Assembly (NCBI GenBank): GCA_947627115.1
Contig: CANQUQ010000005.1
Location: forward strand, 1-64,000
Origin: an uncultured Acetatifactor sp.
Lineage (GTDB): Bacteria; Bacillota; Clostridia; Lachnospirales; Lachnospiraceae
Direction: 5' to 3'
Length of the DNA: 64,000 bases
In this document: positions 30,817 to 39,276 of the stretch, piece by piece
Numbering within the stretch: the first letter of the stretch is position 1
Layout of the letters: each line of letters starts with the position of its first letter
Made by a program: the position numbers and the translations under genes
Notes under the pieces: model-generated
Databases searched by the model: none
What the model was told of the DNA's origin: nothing
The model's input: only the letters and a program-made list of their open reading frames with translations

Positions 30817-32015
30817 AAAAAATAGCCTTTTTCTGTATCCCTGCGCACGGGCACACCAATCCGATGCTCCCCGTGGCGGCAGAGCTGGTCCGGCGCGGGA
30901 ACGCGGTCCGATTCTATTCTTTCAGGGAATTTGAAAGGAAGATCAAGGCGGCCGGCGCGGAATTCATATCCTGCGACTCCTATCTCCCGGAACTGACGGC
31001 ACGGGAAGAAGCCCGCATGAAAAGCGTGTCAACAACGGAAATGACGATACAGGATATCCGGGCCACGCTCAGTATGGATGCCTTTCTTGACAATGAATTC
31101 CGGACTTTCTGCCCCGATGTGGTGTACACGGACTCGGTCTGCTTCTGGGGCAAGCTGAACGCCTGGAAGCATCACGTGCCGATGGTGGTATCCACCAGCA
31201 CCTTCGCCTTTAATCGGCTGTCCTCGCAATATATGAAGCATTCGCCGGGAGAATTGGCAGATATGATCTTCGGCCTTCCGAAAATATCGCGAGAACTGAG
31301 GAAGCTCAGGCCCTATGGCTATCATGTGGACAGCGCGCTGTCCCTGATACAGAGCGATGATCAGACCGACTCCGTCGTTTACACCTCCCGGCGGTTTCAG
31401 CCGTATGCGGAAAGCTTTTCCGAGCATTATGCCTTTGTGGGCCCCTCGGTATTTTCCAAGCTCCCGCCGGACAAGGACAGGGTCCGACCGCTCGTCTATA
31501 TCTCCATGGGAACGGTGCTGGGCGGTCGGACGGATTTCTACAGCCGGTGCATAAAAGCGCTGAAGGACGAAAATATGGATGTCATCCTATCCTGCGGAAA
31601 TGCCGCGGATCTTGACGCTTTCGGCACATTGCCGGACAATATCCGGGTATATCCCTATGTGGACCAGCTTGCCGTCCTCTCCAAAGCAAACGCCTTTCTT
31701 ACCCACTGCGGCATGAACAGCGTTTCCGAAGGCCTGTACATGGCCGCGCCCATGATCCTTTATCCGCAGACAGGCGAACAGCAGGCCGTGGCGCGGCGGA
31801 CCGCTGAGACAGGAGCAGGGCTTAGGCTCACCGACGACTCTGTGGACTGCATCCGCTCCGCCGTGCTGGAGGTACTGAACAACAACGCCTATGCGGCGGC
31901 TGCAAGAGAGTTGAGCGAAGATTTTCGCTCCTGCTCCGGAGCGGCAGGAGCGGCAGACTTTATCGAAAACGCGCCTCATTCACCTTATCAGGCCGCTGCT
32001 TTGGGAGACGCATGA
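30813..32015 (+). CDS. MGT-family glycosyltransferase (GT1 type)
   Basis: This 400-residue GT-B fold enzyme resembles macrolide and UDP-glucuronosyl transferases. The N-terminus has FCIPAHGHTNPMLPVAAEL with the catalytic-site His, and the C-terminal nucleotide-sugar domain has YISMGTVLGG, VYPYVDQLAVLSKANAFLTH and 'CGMNSVSEGLYMAAPMILYP' in the donor-binding order. The acceptor is not known; small lipophilic molecules or antibiotics are usual. It overlaps the AbrB gene upstream and its 3' end overlaps the convergent MATE gene by 28 bp. It appears intact. Confidence 0.88.
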   Translation: MKKIAFFCIPAHGHTNPMLPVAAELVRRGNAVRFYSFREFERKIKAAGAEFISCDSYLPELTAREEARMKSVSTTEMTIQDIRATLSMDAFLDNEFRTFCPDVVYTDSVCFWGKLNAWKHHVPMVVSTSTFAFNRLSSQYMKHSPGELADMIFGLPKISRELRKLRPYGYHVDSALSLIQSDDQTDSVVYTSRRFQPYAESFSEHYAFVGPSVFSKLPPDKDRVRPLVYISMGTVLGGRTDFYSRCIKALKDENMDVILSCGNAADLDAFGTLPDNIRVYPYVDQLAVLSKANAFLTHCGMNSVSEGLYMAAPMILYPQTGEQQAVARRTAETGAGLRLTDDSVDCIRSAVLEVLNNNAYAAAARELSEDFRSCSGAAGAADFIENAPHSPYQAAALGDA

Positions 32016-33400
32016 CCGGACAGCTGCCTGTAGGTCACGGCAATAAGGACCGCCGAAACGATCGCTGTCAGGATGTCGGATACCGGCATGGAGAAAAGCA
32101 CACCGTCCAGTCCGAAGAATACAGGCAGAAGCAGCGCAAATCCCACACCGAAAACGAGCTCGCGGATCATGGAAAGCGTGGTGGAGGCCACGGCCTTTCC
32201 CATCGCCTGCAGGAAGATAAAAGTGGCTTTATTCAGGCAGGCGAATACGATCATGCACAGATATATCCGAAATGCCCTGACGGCAAATTCCGTATAATAG
32301 ACACTTTCCCCTGCGGAGCCAAAGACAGCGATCAGCTGTCGGGGCAGGAATTCCACGGTCAGCAGAGCAGCGGCTCCTACGGCGGCCTCACAGGCGAGCA
32401 GAACGGTAAACAGCCTCCGCACACGCTCCCGTTTCCCCGCTCCCATGTTGTAGCCCACTATGGGGATACATCCCGCGGCCATACCGATGACAACGGAGAT
32501 CACGATCTGAAACACCTTCATTACGATCCCCACGACCGCCATCGGAATTTGTGCATAGATCTCCTGCCCGAACACGGCGTCCCTGGCGCCGTATTTGCGG
32601 ATCATATTGTTGATGGCCGCCATTGCGGCGACCAGAGAGATCTGTGACAGAAAGCTGCAGATGCCCAGGGAAAGCGTACGCCCTGCGACCCCCTTGTCCC
32701 AGCGGAACTCTCCTTTTGAAAGTCTGACGGATTTCAAACGGAACAGATACCATACAGCCAGCAGCGCCGTGACGATCTGGCCTGCCACAGTGGCCAAGGC
32801 GGCGCCCGTCATGCCCCAGCGGAAGCGGAAGATGAAGAGCGGGTCAAGGACAATGTTCACCAAGGCACCCAAAAGCGTGGACGCCATGGCGAATTTGGGA
32901 CTTCCGTCCGCGCGGATCACGGGATTCATGGCCTGGCCGAACATATAGAACGGAATGCCCAGCGAAATGAAAAAGAAATATTCCTTTGAAAGAGCAAAGG
33001 TCTCCCCGTTGACCGTTCCGCCGAACATTGCAATGATAGGCGTGGCGAAGGCGAGATATACCGCGCATAAAAGGATGCCGCTTATGACAGCCATCAGCAC
33101 AGAAAGTCCAATGCTGTTCCCGGCGCGCTTCCCGTCCCCTTTTCCGAGACTCAGGCTGACAAAGGCACAGCATCCGTCGCCGATCATCACGGCGACAGCC
33201 AGAGCGATCACCGTGAGCGGGAAGACTACGGTGTTGGCGGCATTTCCAAAGGAGCCAAGATAATCGGCATTTGCAATATAAATCTGATCGACGATGTTGT
33301 ACAGTGCCCCGACGAGAAGTGATATAATACAGGGTATTGCATATTTTCCCATAAGCTTTCCCACATTTTCTGTGGCAAGATAAGTCTGACCTTGTTCCAT
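31988..33400 (-). CDS. MATE-family efflux transporter
   Basis: This 470-residue membrane protein has about 12 helices in two related halves. The start is ATG 33400 behind AGGAGG; a longer frame reaches 33442. Typical features are MGKYAIPCIISLLVGALYNI and VMIGDGCCAFVSLSLG in the first half, and the repeated SMIRELVFGVGFALLLP near the end. MATE proteins expel cationic drugs or metabolites by Na+ or H+ exchange. The leader holds a promoter and a strong terminator hairpin between promoter and ribosome binding site, suggesting attenuation. Confidence 0.92.
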   Translation of the reverse strand: MEQGQTYLATENVGKLMGKYAIPCIISLLVGALYNIVDQIYIANADYLGSFGNAANTVVFPLTVIALAVAVMIGDGCCAFVSLSLGKGDGKRAGNSIGLSVLMAVISGILLCAVYLAFATPIIAMFGGTVNGETFALSKEYFFFISLGIPFYMFGQAMNPVIRADGSPKFAMASTLLGALVNIVLDPLFIFRFRWGMTGAALATVAGQIVTALLAVWYLFRLKSVRLSKGEFRWDKGVAGRTLSLGICSFLSQISLVAAMAAINNMIRKYGARDAVFGQEIYAQIPMAVVGIVMKVFQIVISVVIGMAAGCIPIVGYNMGAGKRERVRRLFTVLLACEAAVGAAALLTVEFLPRQLIAVFGSAGESVYYTEFAVRAFRIYLCMIVFACLNKATFIFLQAMGKAVASTTLSMIRELVFGVGFALLLPVFFGLDGVLFSMPVSDILTAIVSAVLIAVTYRQLSGHASPKAAA

Positions 33401-33427
33401 AAATTTACCTCCTGAATAAACATAAAA

Positions 33428-33460
33428 AAGGTGTAAGTCCACAAGTTGGACTTACACCTT
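33428..33460 (-). terminator. Terminator hairpin in the MATE leader (possible attenuator)
   Basis: AAGGTGTAAGTCC and GGACTTACACCTT form a perfect 13-bp stem with a 7-nt loop; on the minus strand TTTTTT follows. It lies after the MATE promoter (33481-33509) and before its ribosome binding site (about 33410). It may also end the GH3 transcript. Confidence 0.75.
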
Positions 33461-33480
33461 TTCGGCTACGCACTATGCTA

Positions 33481-33509
33481 AATATACCACATTTTCAAAA
33501 TTTTGTAAA
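33481..33509 (-). promoter_or_regulatory. Promoter of the MATE gene
   Basis: On the minus strand TTTACA (33504-33509), a 17-bp spacer and TATATT (33481-33486) form a good promoter. Transcription would start about 33475, giving a short leader that contains the hairpin at 33428-33460. Confidence 0.65.
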
Positions 33510-33526
33510 GATTTTAAAAGCAAAAA

Positions 33527-35668
33527 TCATGGGCGGGACAGCTTCAGGGTAAACTCCAGACACTCCCTTCCGGTCAGGGCCTTCGTCCTTTCATCCGGCT
33601 GCCCAAAGCCCACGCTGACTGCAAAGGAATCGCTATCCACCAGCTTTTCTCCCCTGTCGTTGACCACCGTCAGGGCGTCCTTGTCCAACGGCACCGTCAC
33701 CGTCCTGCTCTCGCCGCGATCAAGAGCCACGCGGGCAAATCCGCAGAGCCTGCCGTGGGGTGCCGCATGCGCGGAATCCGCTCTGATATATACCTGCACT
33801 ACCTCCTGAAGCGCCATGTCGCTGTTGTTGACCATCAGCGCTTCCACGGAAAGCTCCGCCTGGGACGAGAGAGAGATCTCTCCGCCCTGAACGGCCCTGC
33901 GCCCTCCGCAGGCGACATCCTTCAGCTGCACATCGCCGTAGGTCAGCCCGTATCCGAAGGGATACAACGGCTCGCCGGTCAGATACCGGTAGGTCCTGCC
34001 CTTCATGGAGTAGTCCTCGAAGGGCGGCAGCTCCTCCGTGTCCTTATAAAATGTCACCGGCAGCTTACCGGAAGGGGAAATCTCACCGAACAAAATGTCC
34101 GCGATCACCTTGCCGCCCCTCGCTCCCGGATACCATGCCTGCAGTACCGCCGCGCAATGCTCCTGGGCAAATCTCAGGTCCATTGCGCTTCCGGTCATGT
34201 TGATCAGGATCATGGGCTTGCCCGTCTCCGCCACAGCCTCCAGCAGCTCGCGCTGCGGCTTGGGCAGGAGCAGATCCGCCTTGTCTCCGGACGCATAGCT
34301 GTTTCCGGTGTCTCCCTCCTCGCCCTCAAGGGTCTCGTCCAGACCCAAGCAGAGGATCACCACATCGCTGTATCCGGCCACCGCACGTGCCTCGCTGATG
34401 CGGTCCGGCATGGACGACAGGTCCTCCACCTTATCCCGGAACAGATGGCAGCCTTCCGAGTAGTACACTCTCGCCGAATCCCCCACGGCATCCTGAATCC
34501 CCTCCAGCACGGTGATATACCGCGAGGCTGTGCCGTGGTAATTGCCGATCAGGGCCGCGCGGCTGTTCGCATTGGGCCCTACCACGCCGATCGTCCTGAG
34601 CTCCGCCCTCTGAAGAGGCAGGATGCCGTCATTTTTCAGCAGAACCACGGACTCCGCAGCGGCTCTGTCCGCCACTGCCAGGTGCTCGCTGCATTCCACC
34701 CTGTCCAGGCCGATCCTGTCATATTCCGTCTCATCAAAAAGTCCCAGCAGAAATCTGGTGGTGAACAGTCTCTCCGCCGCCGCCGTGATATCCTCCTCCG
34801 TGATCAGGCCCTGTTCGCAGGCCTTCAGCAGATGGAGATACGTATTGCCGCAGTTCACGTCGCATCCGGCCTTCAGTGCCATGGCCGCAGACTCCTCCGC
34901 GGTGTCCGTCACCATATGATGGGTGTGAAAATCCCTGATTGCCCAGCAGTCGGACACAAAGTGGCCTTCAAATTCCCACTCCCCCCGCAGAATATCCCTG
35001 ATCAGAGTAGTGCTGCCGCAGCAGGGCTCACCGTTGGTCCTGTTGTAGGCTCCCATAACGGCTTCCACCTCCGCCTCCTTCACCAGCTTTTCAAAGGCAG
35101 GCAGATAAGTCTCCCGCAGATCCTTGGGGGACACCCTGGCATCGAACTGATGCCGCAAGGCCTCCGGCCCTGAATGTACCGCAAAATGCTTTGCGCAGGC
35201 CGCCGCCTTCAGATACTCGCCGTCCCCCTGCAGTCCTTCCACAAAGGCCTTGCCCAGCTCTCCCGTCAGATAGGGATCCTCCCCGTAGGTCTCATGTCCT
35301 CTGCCCCACCTGGGATCCCGGAATATATTCACATTGGGCGACCAGAAGGTGAGACCCTTGTAAATATCCCTGTCGCCCTGAGCGCTGTATTCGTTATACT
35401 TTGCACGTCCCTCCTCGGAGATCACCTTTCCCGCCTCCTCCATCAGGGATGTGTCAAAGGCGGCCGCCATACCGATGGCCTGGGGAAATACGGTGGCCAC
35501 ACCGGCTCTCGCCACACCGTGCAGGGCCTCGTTCCACCAGTTGTAGGCGGGCACCCCCAGCCTGGGGATGGCCGGTGCATCGTACTTGAGCTGTTCAGCC
35601 TTCTCCTCCAGCGTCATCCTGGAAACAAGCTCTTTTGCCCGTTCTTCGGCTTTTTTTCTGTCTCTCAT
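33527..35668 (-). CDS. Glycoside hydrolase family 3 beta-glycosidase
   Basis: This 713-residue enzyme should cleave terminal beta-linked sugars (glucosidase or xylosidase). I prefer the ATG at 35668 with AAAGG about 8 nt upstream. The catalytic TIM barrel shows WWNEALHGVARAGVATVFPQ, PNVNIFRDPRWGRGHETYGE and KHFAVHSGPE, with the likely nucleophile Asp near residue 240 (HFVSDCWAI). The second domain follows with VVLLKNDGILPL and WYPGARGG. A fibronectin-III-like C-terminal domain closes it (about residues 600-713). No signal peptide is seen, so it is cytoplasmic and acts on imported oligosaccharides. The fit is best with xylan- or plant-glycan type GH3 enzymes. Confidence 0.92.
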   Translation of the reverse strand: MRDRKKAEERAKELVSRMTLEEKAEQLKYDAPAIPRLGVPAYNWWNEALHGVARAGVATVFPQAIGMAAAFDTSLMEEAGKVISEEGRAKYNEYSAQGDRDIYKGLTFWSPNVNIFRDPRWGRGHETYGEDPYLTGELGKAFVEGLQGDGEYLKAAACAKHFAVHSGPEALRHQFDARVSPKDLRETYLPAFEKLVKEAEVEAVMGAYNRTNGEPCCGSTTLIRDILRGEWEFEGHFVSDCWAIRDFHTHHMVTDTAEESAAMALKAGCDVNCGNTYLHLLKACEQGLITEEDITAAAERLFTTRFLLGLFDETEYDRIGLDRVECSEHLAVADRAAAESVVLLKNDGILPLQRAELRTIGVVGPNANSRAALIGNYHGTASRYITVLEGIQDAVGDSARVYYSEGCHLFRDKVEDLSSMPDRISEARAVAGYSDVVILCLGLDETLEGEEGDTGNSYASGDKADLLLPKPQRELLEAVAETGKPMILINMTGSAMDLRFAQEHCAAVLQAWYPGARGGKVIADILFGEISPSGKLPVTFYKDTEELPPFEDYSMKGRTYRYLTGEPLYPFGYGLTYGDVQLKDVACGGRRAVQGGEISLSSQAELSVEALMVNNSDMALQEVVQVYIRADSAHAAPHGRLCGFARVALDRGESRTVTVPLDKDALTVVNDRGEKLVDSDSFAVSVGFGQPDERTKALTGRECLEFTLKLSRP

Positions 35669-35691
35669 CACGTCATCCTTTCCCTTTCCTA

Positions 35692-35737
35692 TATTTCTGA
35701 TATCTCTAGACCAGTATTTCTGATATCTCTAGACCAG
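35692..35737. repeat. Tandem 23-bp duplication upstream of GH3
   Basis: TATTTCTGATATCTCTAGAC with three further bases is repeated exactly twice (35692-35714 and 35715-35737). It lies about 24 bp upstream of the GH3 start, near the expected leader. The wider 35672-36000 stretch shows no gene; a plausible GH3 -10 box (TATGAT on the minus strand) lies near 35755. Confidence 0.85.
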
Positions 35738-36000
35738 CAATGTGAATTCATCATAACACAATTGTCCGCATATTCCTATGTATTTTTTTCTCTTCCCTGT
35801 ATCCCTTCAGTGCGCCTGCCGGCATGCACTGTCGGCGCATTCTTTCCGGCCACCTTGTCAGCTCTTATCTGGCATGGTAAAAAAGTTTTATTCTGGTACT
35901 TTTTATAAGGCCACTTGTTATGTAAACTGACACATGACAGAGATACCTGACGGAAATTCATCGGCGCATACCGCCGAAGCATGAAAAAGGAGTGATCATT

Positions 36001-36921
36001 GTGAAAAAAGAAAAAAGATACGGCCTGCTTCTGGTGGGAGCAGTGCTGCTGATCGTCGGAATCGCGCTGGCAGTTTTTCATTACAATACCAGCTATCAGA
36101 AATCTGTGGAGACGGGAAACGCCCTGCAGGATGTAAAGGCGCAGATAAGCGCCGCGAAGGACGGGCTTTCCGAAGACGGAGCGGATGGATCGGCTCTCGA
36201 CGAGCTGCAGGCAAGGGCTGACGAGCTGTCCGCGCAAAAGCTCAGTCAGGAGCGTCCTTACTCCTACAGCCTTACGCTTCTGTTCTTTGCCATTCTGCTG
36301 ACCGGAAAAGGTATTTTTAACGCCGTCTCCGGTGTCTCCGCCGCCCCCCGCGGAGATGTCAGGCGCCTGGCCCTGGCGGGCCTTCTGGCTGCCCTCTGCT
36401 ACATCGGCTTTGCATTTTTCAAAATCGATATTCCTGTGGGCCCGGAGAAGACCTCGTTCCATTTCGGGAACGTGTTCTGTGTGCTGGCGGCGCTGCTGCT
36501 GGGCGGATATTGGGGCGGTCTGGCAGGCGCCATAGGCATGACCATAGGCGATCTGACCACCTCCTACGTGACCAGCGCTCCCAAGACCTTCCTGCTGAAG
36601 TTCTGCATCGGCCTGATTGTCGGTTTTGTCGCACATAAGATATTCAAGCTGAGCAGGGAGCACTCTGCAAAATACGTGACCGGCGCCACCGTAGCCGCCT
36701 GCATCGGCGGCATGGCGTTCAATGTGGTGGCCGATCCCGTCGTCGGCTATTTCTACAAGACGTATCTTTTGGGCGTCCATCAGGATGTCGCCGCAGCCCT
36801 GGCGAAGATCGCCACCGTCACCACCGCCGTGAACGCAGTGGTAGCTGTGTTTGCGGCCTCCCTGCTGTATCTGGCGCTGCGGCCGGCCCTGAAGAAGGCC
36901 GGACTGTTCATGGAGGTGTAG
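36001..36921 (+). CDS. ECF transporter S component with N-terminal extension
   Basis: This encodes about 306 residues, starting at GTG 36001 behind AAAGGAG (an in-frame GTG at 35992 lies within that site). The N-terminal part has a membrane helix (about residues 10-28), a helical Ala/Glu-rich segment and another helix near residue 90. The S-component domain begins near residue 120: RRLALAGLLAALCYIGFAFF, then FHFGNVFCVLAALLLGGYWG, and a conserved Asp motif in TIGDLTTSYV. S components bind a vitamin or small substrate for the EcfAAT energizing module, which is not in this window, so it is a solitary subunit sharing that module. The substrate is not evident. Confidence 0.85.
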   Translation: MKKEKRYGLLLVGAVLLIVGIALAVFHYNTSYQKSVETGNALQDVKAQISAAKDGLSEDGADGSALDELQARADELSAQKLSQERPYSYSLTLLFFAILLTGKGIFNAVSGVSAAPRGDVRRLALAGLLAALCYIGFAFFKIDIPVGPEKTSFHFGNVFCVLAALLLGGYWGGLAGAIGMTIGDLTTSYVTSAPKTFLLKFCIGLIVGFVAHKIFKLSREHSAKYVTGATVAACIGGMAFNVVADPVVGYFYKTYLLGVHQDVAAALAKIATVTTAVNAVVAVFAASLLYLALRPALKKAGLFMEV

Positions 36922-36927
36922 CGTTTC

Positions 36928-37962
36928 CTACTCCTCGAATTCGATCTTGATATTGCCCATGGAACATTCTATTGCCATGTTCTTGCCGGCGCCGTTGTCG
37001 ATCCGTCTCTCCTGGGCAAGACCGCTGTAGCTGTCCTTGCCCAGGTCCAGATTGCCGGCCGCCGACTCTATCTTATAATTAAAGTCCTGCTGGCTCCCCG
37101 CCAGCTTCAGCTCTACGTCTCCCATACCGCATTCAATATCGGCACGCCTGCTGACGGAGCCGCTTCCGGTCAGCTCTCCCATGCCCACTTCCACATCCAG
37201 GACATCTACAGTCATGGCGTCCAGGTCTGCTTCGCCCGCGCCCACGGATACATCCAACTCCCCGGCCTGCAGATTTGACGTGAGGATCTGACCTGCACCC
37301 ACTTCCAGGGAAATTTCCCCTGAAGTAATATCGTTCAGCGTCACGGTACCGGCGCCCAGCTCGATATCCACCTCGTCAAAGTACTTTCCTTCCGGCAGAT
37401 ACAGTATGAGCGTTCCTGTCGTCTCGTGCCAGCCTATCTTCTCTACCGCCTCCACATGCAGTTCTCCGTTCTCCACATAGCACCGGACCTTTTCCATGTC
37501 TTTCTTCCCCAGATGGAACATGCCGTCCGGAGAGATATCCGTAAGGAACTCACAGCCGGACAACTCGACCTTTAATTTGCTGATATTGCCTTCTATGGAA
37601 TCGGTCTCTCCCTCAAGGACCTCCCGTCCGCTGCCGTCATGGCGGTCGTCGTCAAAATAATCGTCTATATCGTCCAGATCATCTATATCTCCTATATCAT
37701 CTATGTCGCCTATATCGTCTAAGTCTCCTATGTCATCTATGTCGTCTATATCTATCTCTCCCATAGAATCACCGATAAAGATTCCCCACTTCTTATCCTG
37801 CAGACCTCCCAGCCTGACATCCACGATACCGCCAGAAACGGATCTCACCAGCTCGGATATTGCCCTGGATCCCCGCGTTTCCTGCGCCACACATGTCAGC
37901 ACGGCGCCCAGCACGATCATAATAACGGAAATAACGGCACAGACCTTCATGAACTTTTTCAT
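36928..37962 (-). CDS. DUF4097-type secreted or membrane-anchored beta-helix protein with Asp-rich tract
   Basis: This 344-residue protein starts at the ATG at 37962 behind GGAGA. A signal or membrane segment spans about residues 8-28. Residues 75-105 form a run of Ile-Asp-Asp and Gly-Asp repeats (DIDDIGDLDDIGD type). The remainder is a DUF4097 beta-helix with repeated V/L-E-x-G-A-G turns: IELGAGTVTLNDITSG, LEVGAGQIL, DVSVGAGEADLDA, IECGMGDVEL. DUF4097 proteins often lie downstream of PadR and DUF1700 genes, as here. Function unknown, perhaps envelope stress. The Asp-rich tract is unusual. Confidence 0.85.
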   Translation of the reverse strand: MKKFMKVCAVISVIMIVLGAVLTCVAQETRGSRAISELVRSVSGGIVDVRLGGLQDKKWGIFIGDSMGEIDIDDIDDIGDLDDIGDIDDIGDIDDLDDIDDYFDDDRHDGSGREVLEGETDSIEGNISKLKVELSGCEFLTDISPDGMFHLGKKDMEKVRCYVENGELHVEAVEKIGWHETTGTLILYLPEGKYFDEVDIELGAGTVTLNDITSGEISLEVGAGQILTSNLQAGELDVSVGAGEADLDAMTVDVLDVEVGMGELTGSGSVSRRADIECGMGDVELKLAGSQQDFNYKIESAAGNLDLGKDSYSGLAQERRIDNGAGKNMAIECSMGNIKIEFEE

Positions 37963-37966
37963 AAAC

Positions 37967-38644
37967 TCAATTCTCCTTTCCCGCGGAGGACTTTTTTCGG
38001 AATAGTCCGGCAATTCCCCTGCAGGCAGCCGGCGTCGCTATGCCTCCCATCACCACTGTCAGCATCAGGAACAGAATGCCGATGCCGCCGCAGAGCAGCC
38101 CTGCGCCCATGACTCCCGCCCCTGCGATAAAGTCTGTGGGAACGCACATGATCCCCACGATCACCAGAGTGAACATCGTGACCACCAGCGCGAGAGATAT
38201 ACTGCCGAACGCCAGGATCAGACTGAACCAGACCGCCAGTATTGCGATGACCACGCCCAGGATCCCCACGCCTACGCTCAGTATCACAGGCGAAGCCAGT
38301 ATCAGGAGCAGCACCAGAAGCACAACGGCCCATGTGGGCAGATCCTGCTTTTTTTCCTTCCCCTGCTGCGCCTGCTTTAAGTCGGCAGCGCTGTCTTTTC
38401 CGTATTCCACCAACGCGTGATCGGATGCCTTGGCGCCGACCGACTCGCTGTTTTCCGTCAGGTCCCGCTTGATATTCTCCGCCACTCTGGCCGGATTGCC
38501 CAACGCCTCAATGACTTCCTTTTCGTTCTCTGCGCCGGCGTCGTCGAAGTAATCGTTGTAATACTGCAGTGCCTCCTCCCGCTCTGCGGACGGCACATTC
38601 TGAAGCAGATGCTCCAGTTGTTTCATAAAATCGTTTCTGCTCAT
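37967..38644 (-). CDS. DUF1700 membrane protein
   Basis: This 225-residue protein starts at the ATG at 38644, 1 bp after the PadR stop. Its N-terminal half has the DUF1700 pattern: MSRNDFMKQLEHLLQ, EREEALQYYNDYFDDAGAE and EVIEALGNPARVAENIKRD. The C-terminal half has about four hydrophobic helices. The family is regularly coupled to PadR and DUF4097, as here, and probably relays a membrane signal; no enzymatic role is known. It is separated from DUF4097 by 4 bp. Confidence 0.88.
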   Translation of the reverse strand: MSRNDFMKQLEHLLQNVPSAEREEALQYYNDYFDDAGAENEKEVIEALGNPARVAENIKRDLTENSESVGAKASDHALVEYGKDSAADLKQAQQGKEKKQDLPTWAVVLLVLLLILASPVILSVGVGILGVVIAILAVWFSLILAFGSISLALVVTMFTLVIVGIMCVPTDFIAGAGVMGAGLLCGGIGILFLMLTVVMGGIATPAACRGIAGLFRKKSSAGKEN

Positions 38645-38645
38645 T

Positions 38646-39014
38646 CTACTCTTCCCCGCACTTTGTGCTATCCTTTCCTCCGTTATCGGTCTTCGACAGG
38701 TCGATCCTGCCTTCAAACAGCCCTGTGATCTTTTCCGCGTACTGCCGCCATTCGCTCTCGTACAGCTGAAGCTGCGCCCAGCCCCTGCTGGTCACCTTGT
38801 AGTAGCGCCTGTTCCTGCCTGCACATTCCATATCGTACACCTCAAGACAGTCGTCCTTCTGCAGTCTGCGCAGCACGGGATACAGCGTGGATTCCGACAG
38901 TTCGATCACGTGCCGGACCTCCTGAGTTATCTTATAACCATAGGTTCCCTCGGTATCTTTGGATACGACAGCCAGTACAATGGCATCCAGAAGGGCCGCA
39001 CCGGTATTAAAAAT
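38646..39014 (-). CDS. PadR-family transcriptional regulator
   Basis: This 122-residue regulator starts at the ATG at 39014 behind AGGAGG. The winged-helix pattern is AIVLAVVSKDTEGTYGYKIT, QEVRHVIELSESTLYPVLRR, CAGRNRRYYKVTSRGWAQL. The C-terminal helix ends in a Lys/Glu-rich tail. It is first in the PadR-DUF1700-DUF4097 operon and probably represses it via the two inverted repeats directly upstream. Its effector is unknown. Confidence 0.92.
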   Translation of the reverse strand: MFNTGAALLDAIVLAVVSKDTEGTYGYKITQEVRHVIELSESTLYPVLRRLQKDDCLEVYDMECAGRNRRYYKVTSRGWAQLQLYESEWRQYAEKITGLFEGRIDLSKTDNGGKDSTKCGEE

Positions 39015-39037
39015 CATTCCCAGATCCTCCTGTTCAT

Positions 39038-39097
39038 GCAATATTATATGCTGTATAATATTGCTTGTTGAACATACTATACGGCATATAATATGTT
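39038..39097. promoter_or_regulatory. Two inverted repeats, candidate PadR operators
   Basis: GCAATATTATA/TATAATATTGC (39038-39064, perfect, 5-nt centre) and AACATACTATA/TATAATATGTT (39071-39097, 10 of 11, 5-nt centre) lie directly upstream of the PadR gene with centres 33 bp apart. Each holds a TATA-rich -10-like core. Confidence 0.7.
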
Positions 39098-39128
39098 ATG
39101 TCAATACCCTTTTGCAAAAACCGAAAAA

Positions 39129-39166
39129 AAGACCACCGGATCGTGCCCTGCGAATCCGATGGTCTT
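39129..39166 (-). terminator. Rho-independent terminator of the GH13 gene
   Basis: AAGACCACCGGAT and ATCCGATGGTCTT pair over 12 of 13 positions with a 12-nt loop. On the minus strand the stem is followed by TTTTTTTCGG. It lies about 110 bp past the GH13 stop. Confidence 0.8.
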
Positions 39167-39196
39167 CCGCATTTCTGTCCTATAGGTCTGCTGCGC

Positions 39197-39276
39197 TGTA
39201 TGGCCGCCTCTCTGTATGGCCGCCTCTCTGTATAGCTGCCTCTCTGTATAGCTGCCTCTCTGTATGGCTGCCGCCC
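39197..39276. repeat. Five tandem 16-bp repeats at the GH13 3' end
   Basis: TGTATGGCCGCCTCTC (twice), TGTATAGCTGCCTCTC (twice) and a degenerate fifth unit run at a 16-bp period. The last unit ends at the stop codon of the GH13 gene. It has no coding or hairpin meaning that I can see. Confidence 0.85.

Noticed and set aside
33755-35173. Plus-strand ORF of 472 codons over the GH3 gene
   Set aside because: Antisense shadow; composition rich in His, Arg and Gln as typical of reversed codons and no recognised domain.
35941-36000. Possible riboswitch before the ECF S component
   Set aside because: Only a short CGGCG/CGCCG stem is seen; it does not match preQ1, THF, TPP or other leaders that I can recall.
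39197-39276. Tandem repeats considered as a CRISPR array (also 30440-30530 and 58310-58493)
   Set aside because: The units are contiguous without unique spacers, and no cas genes are nearby.
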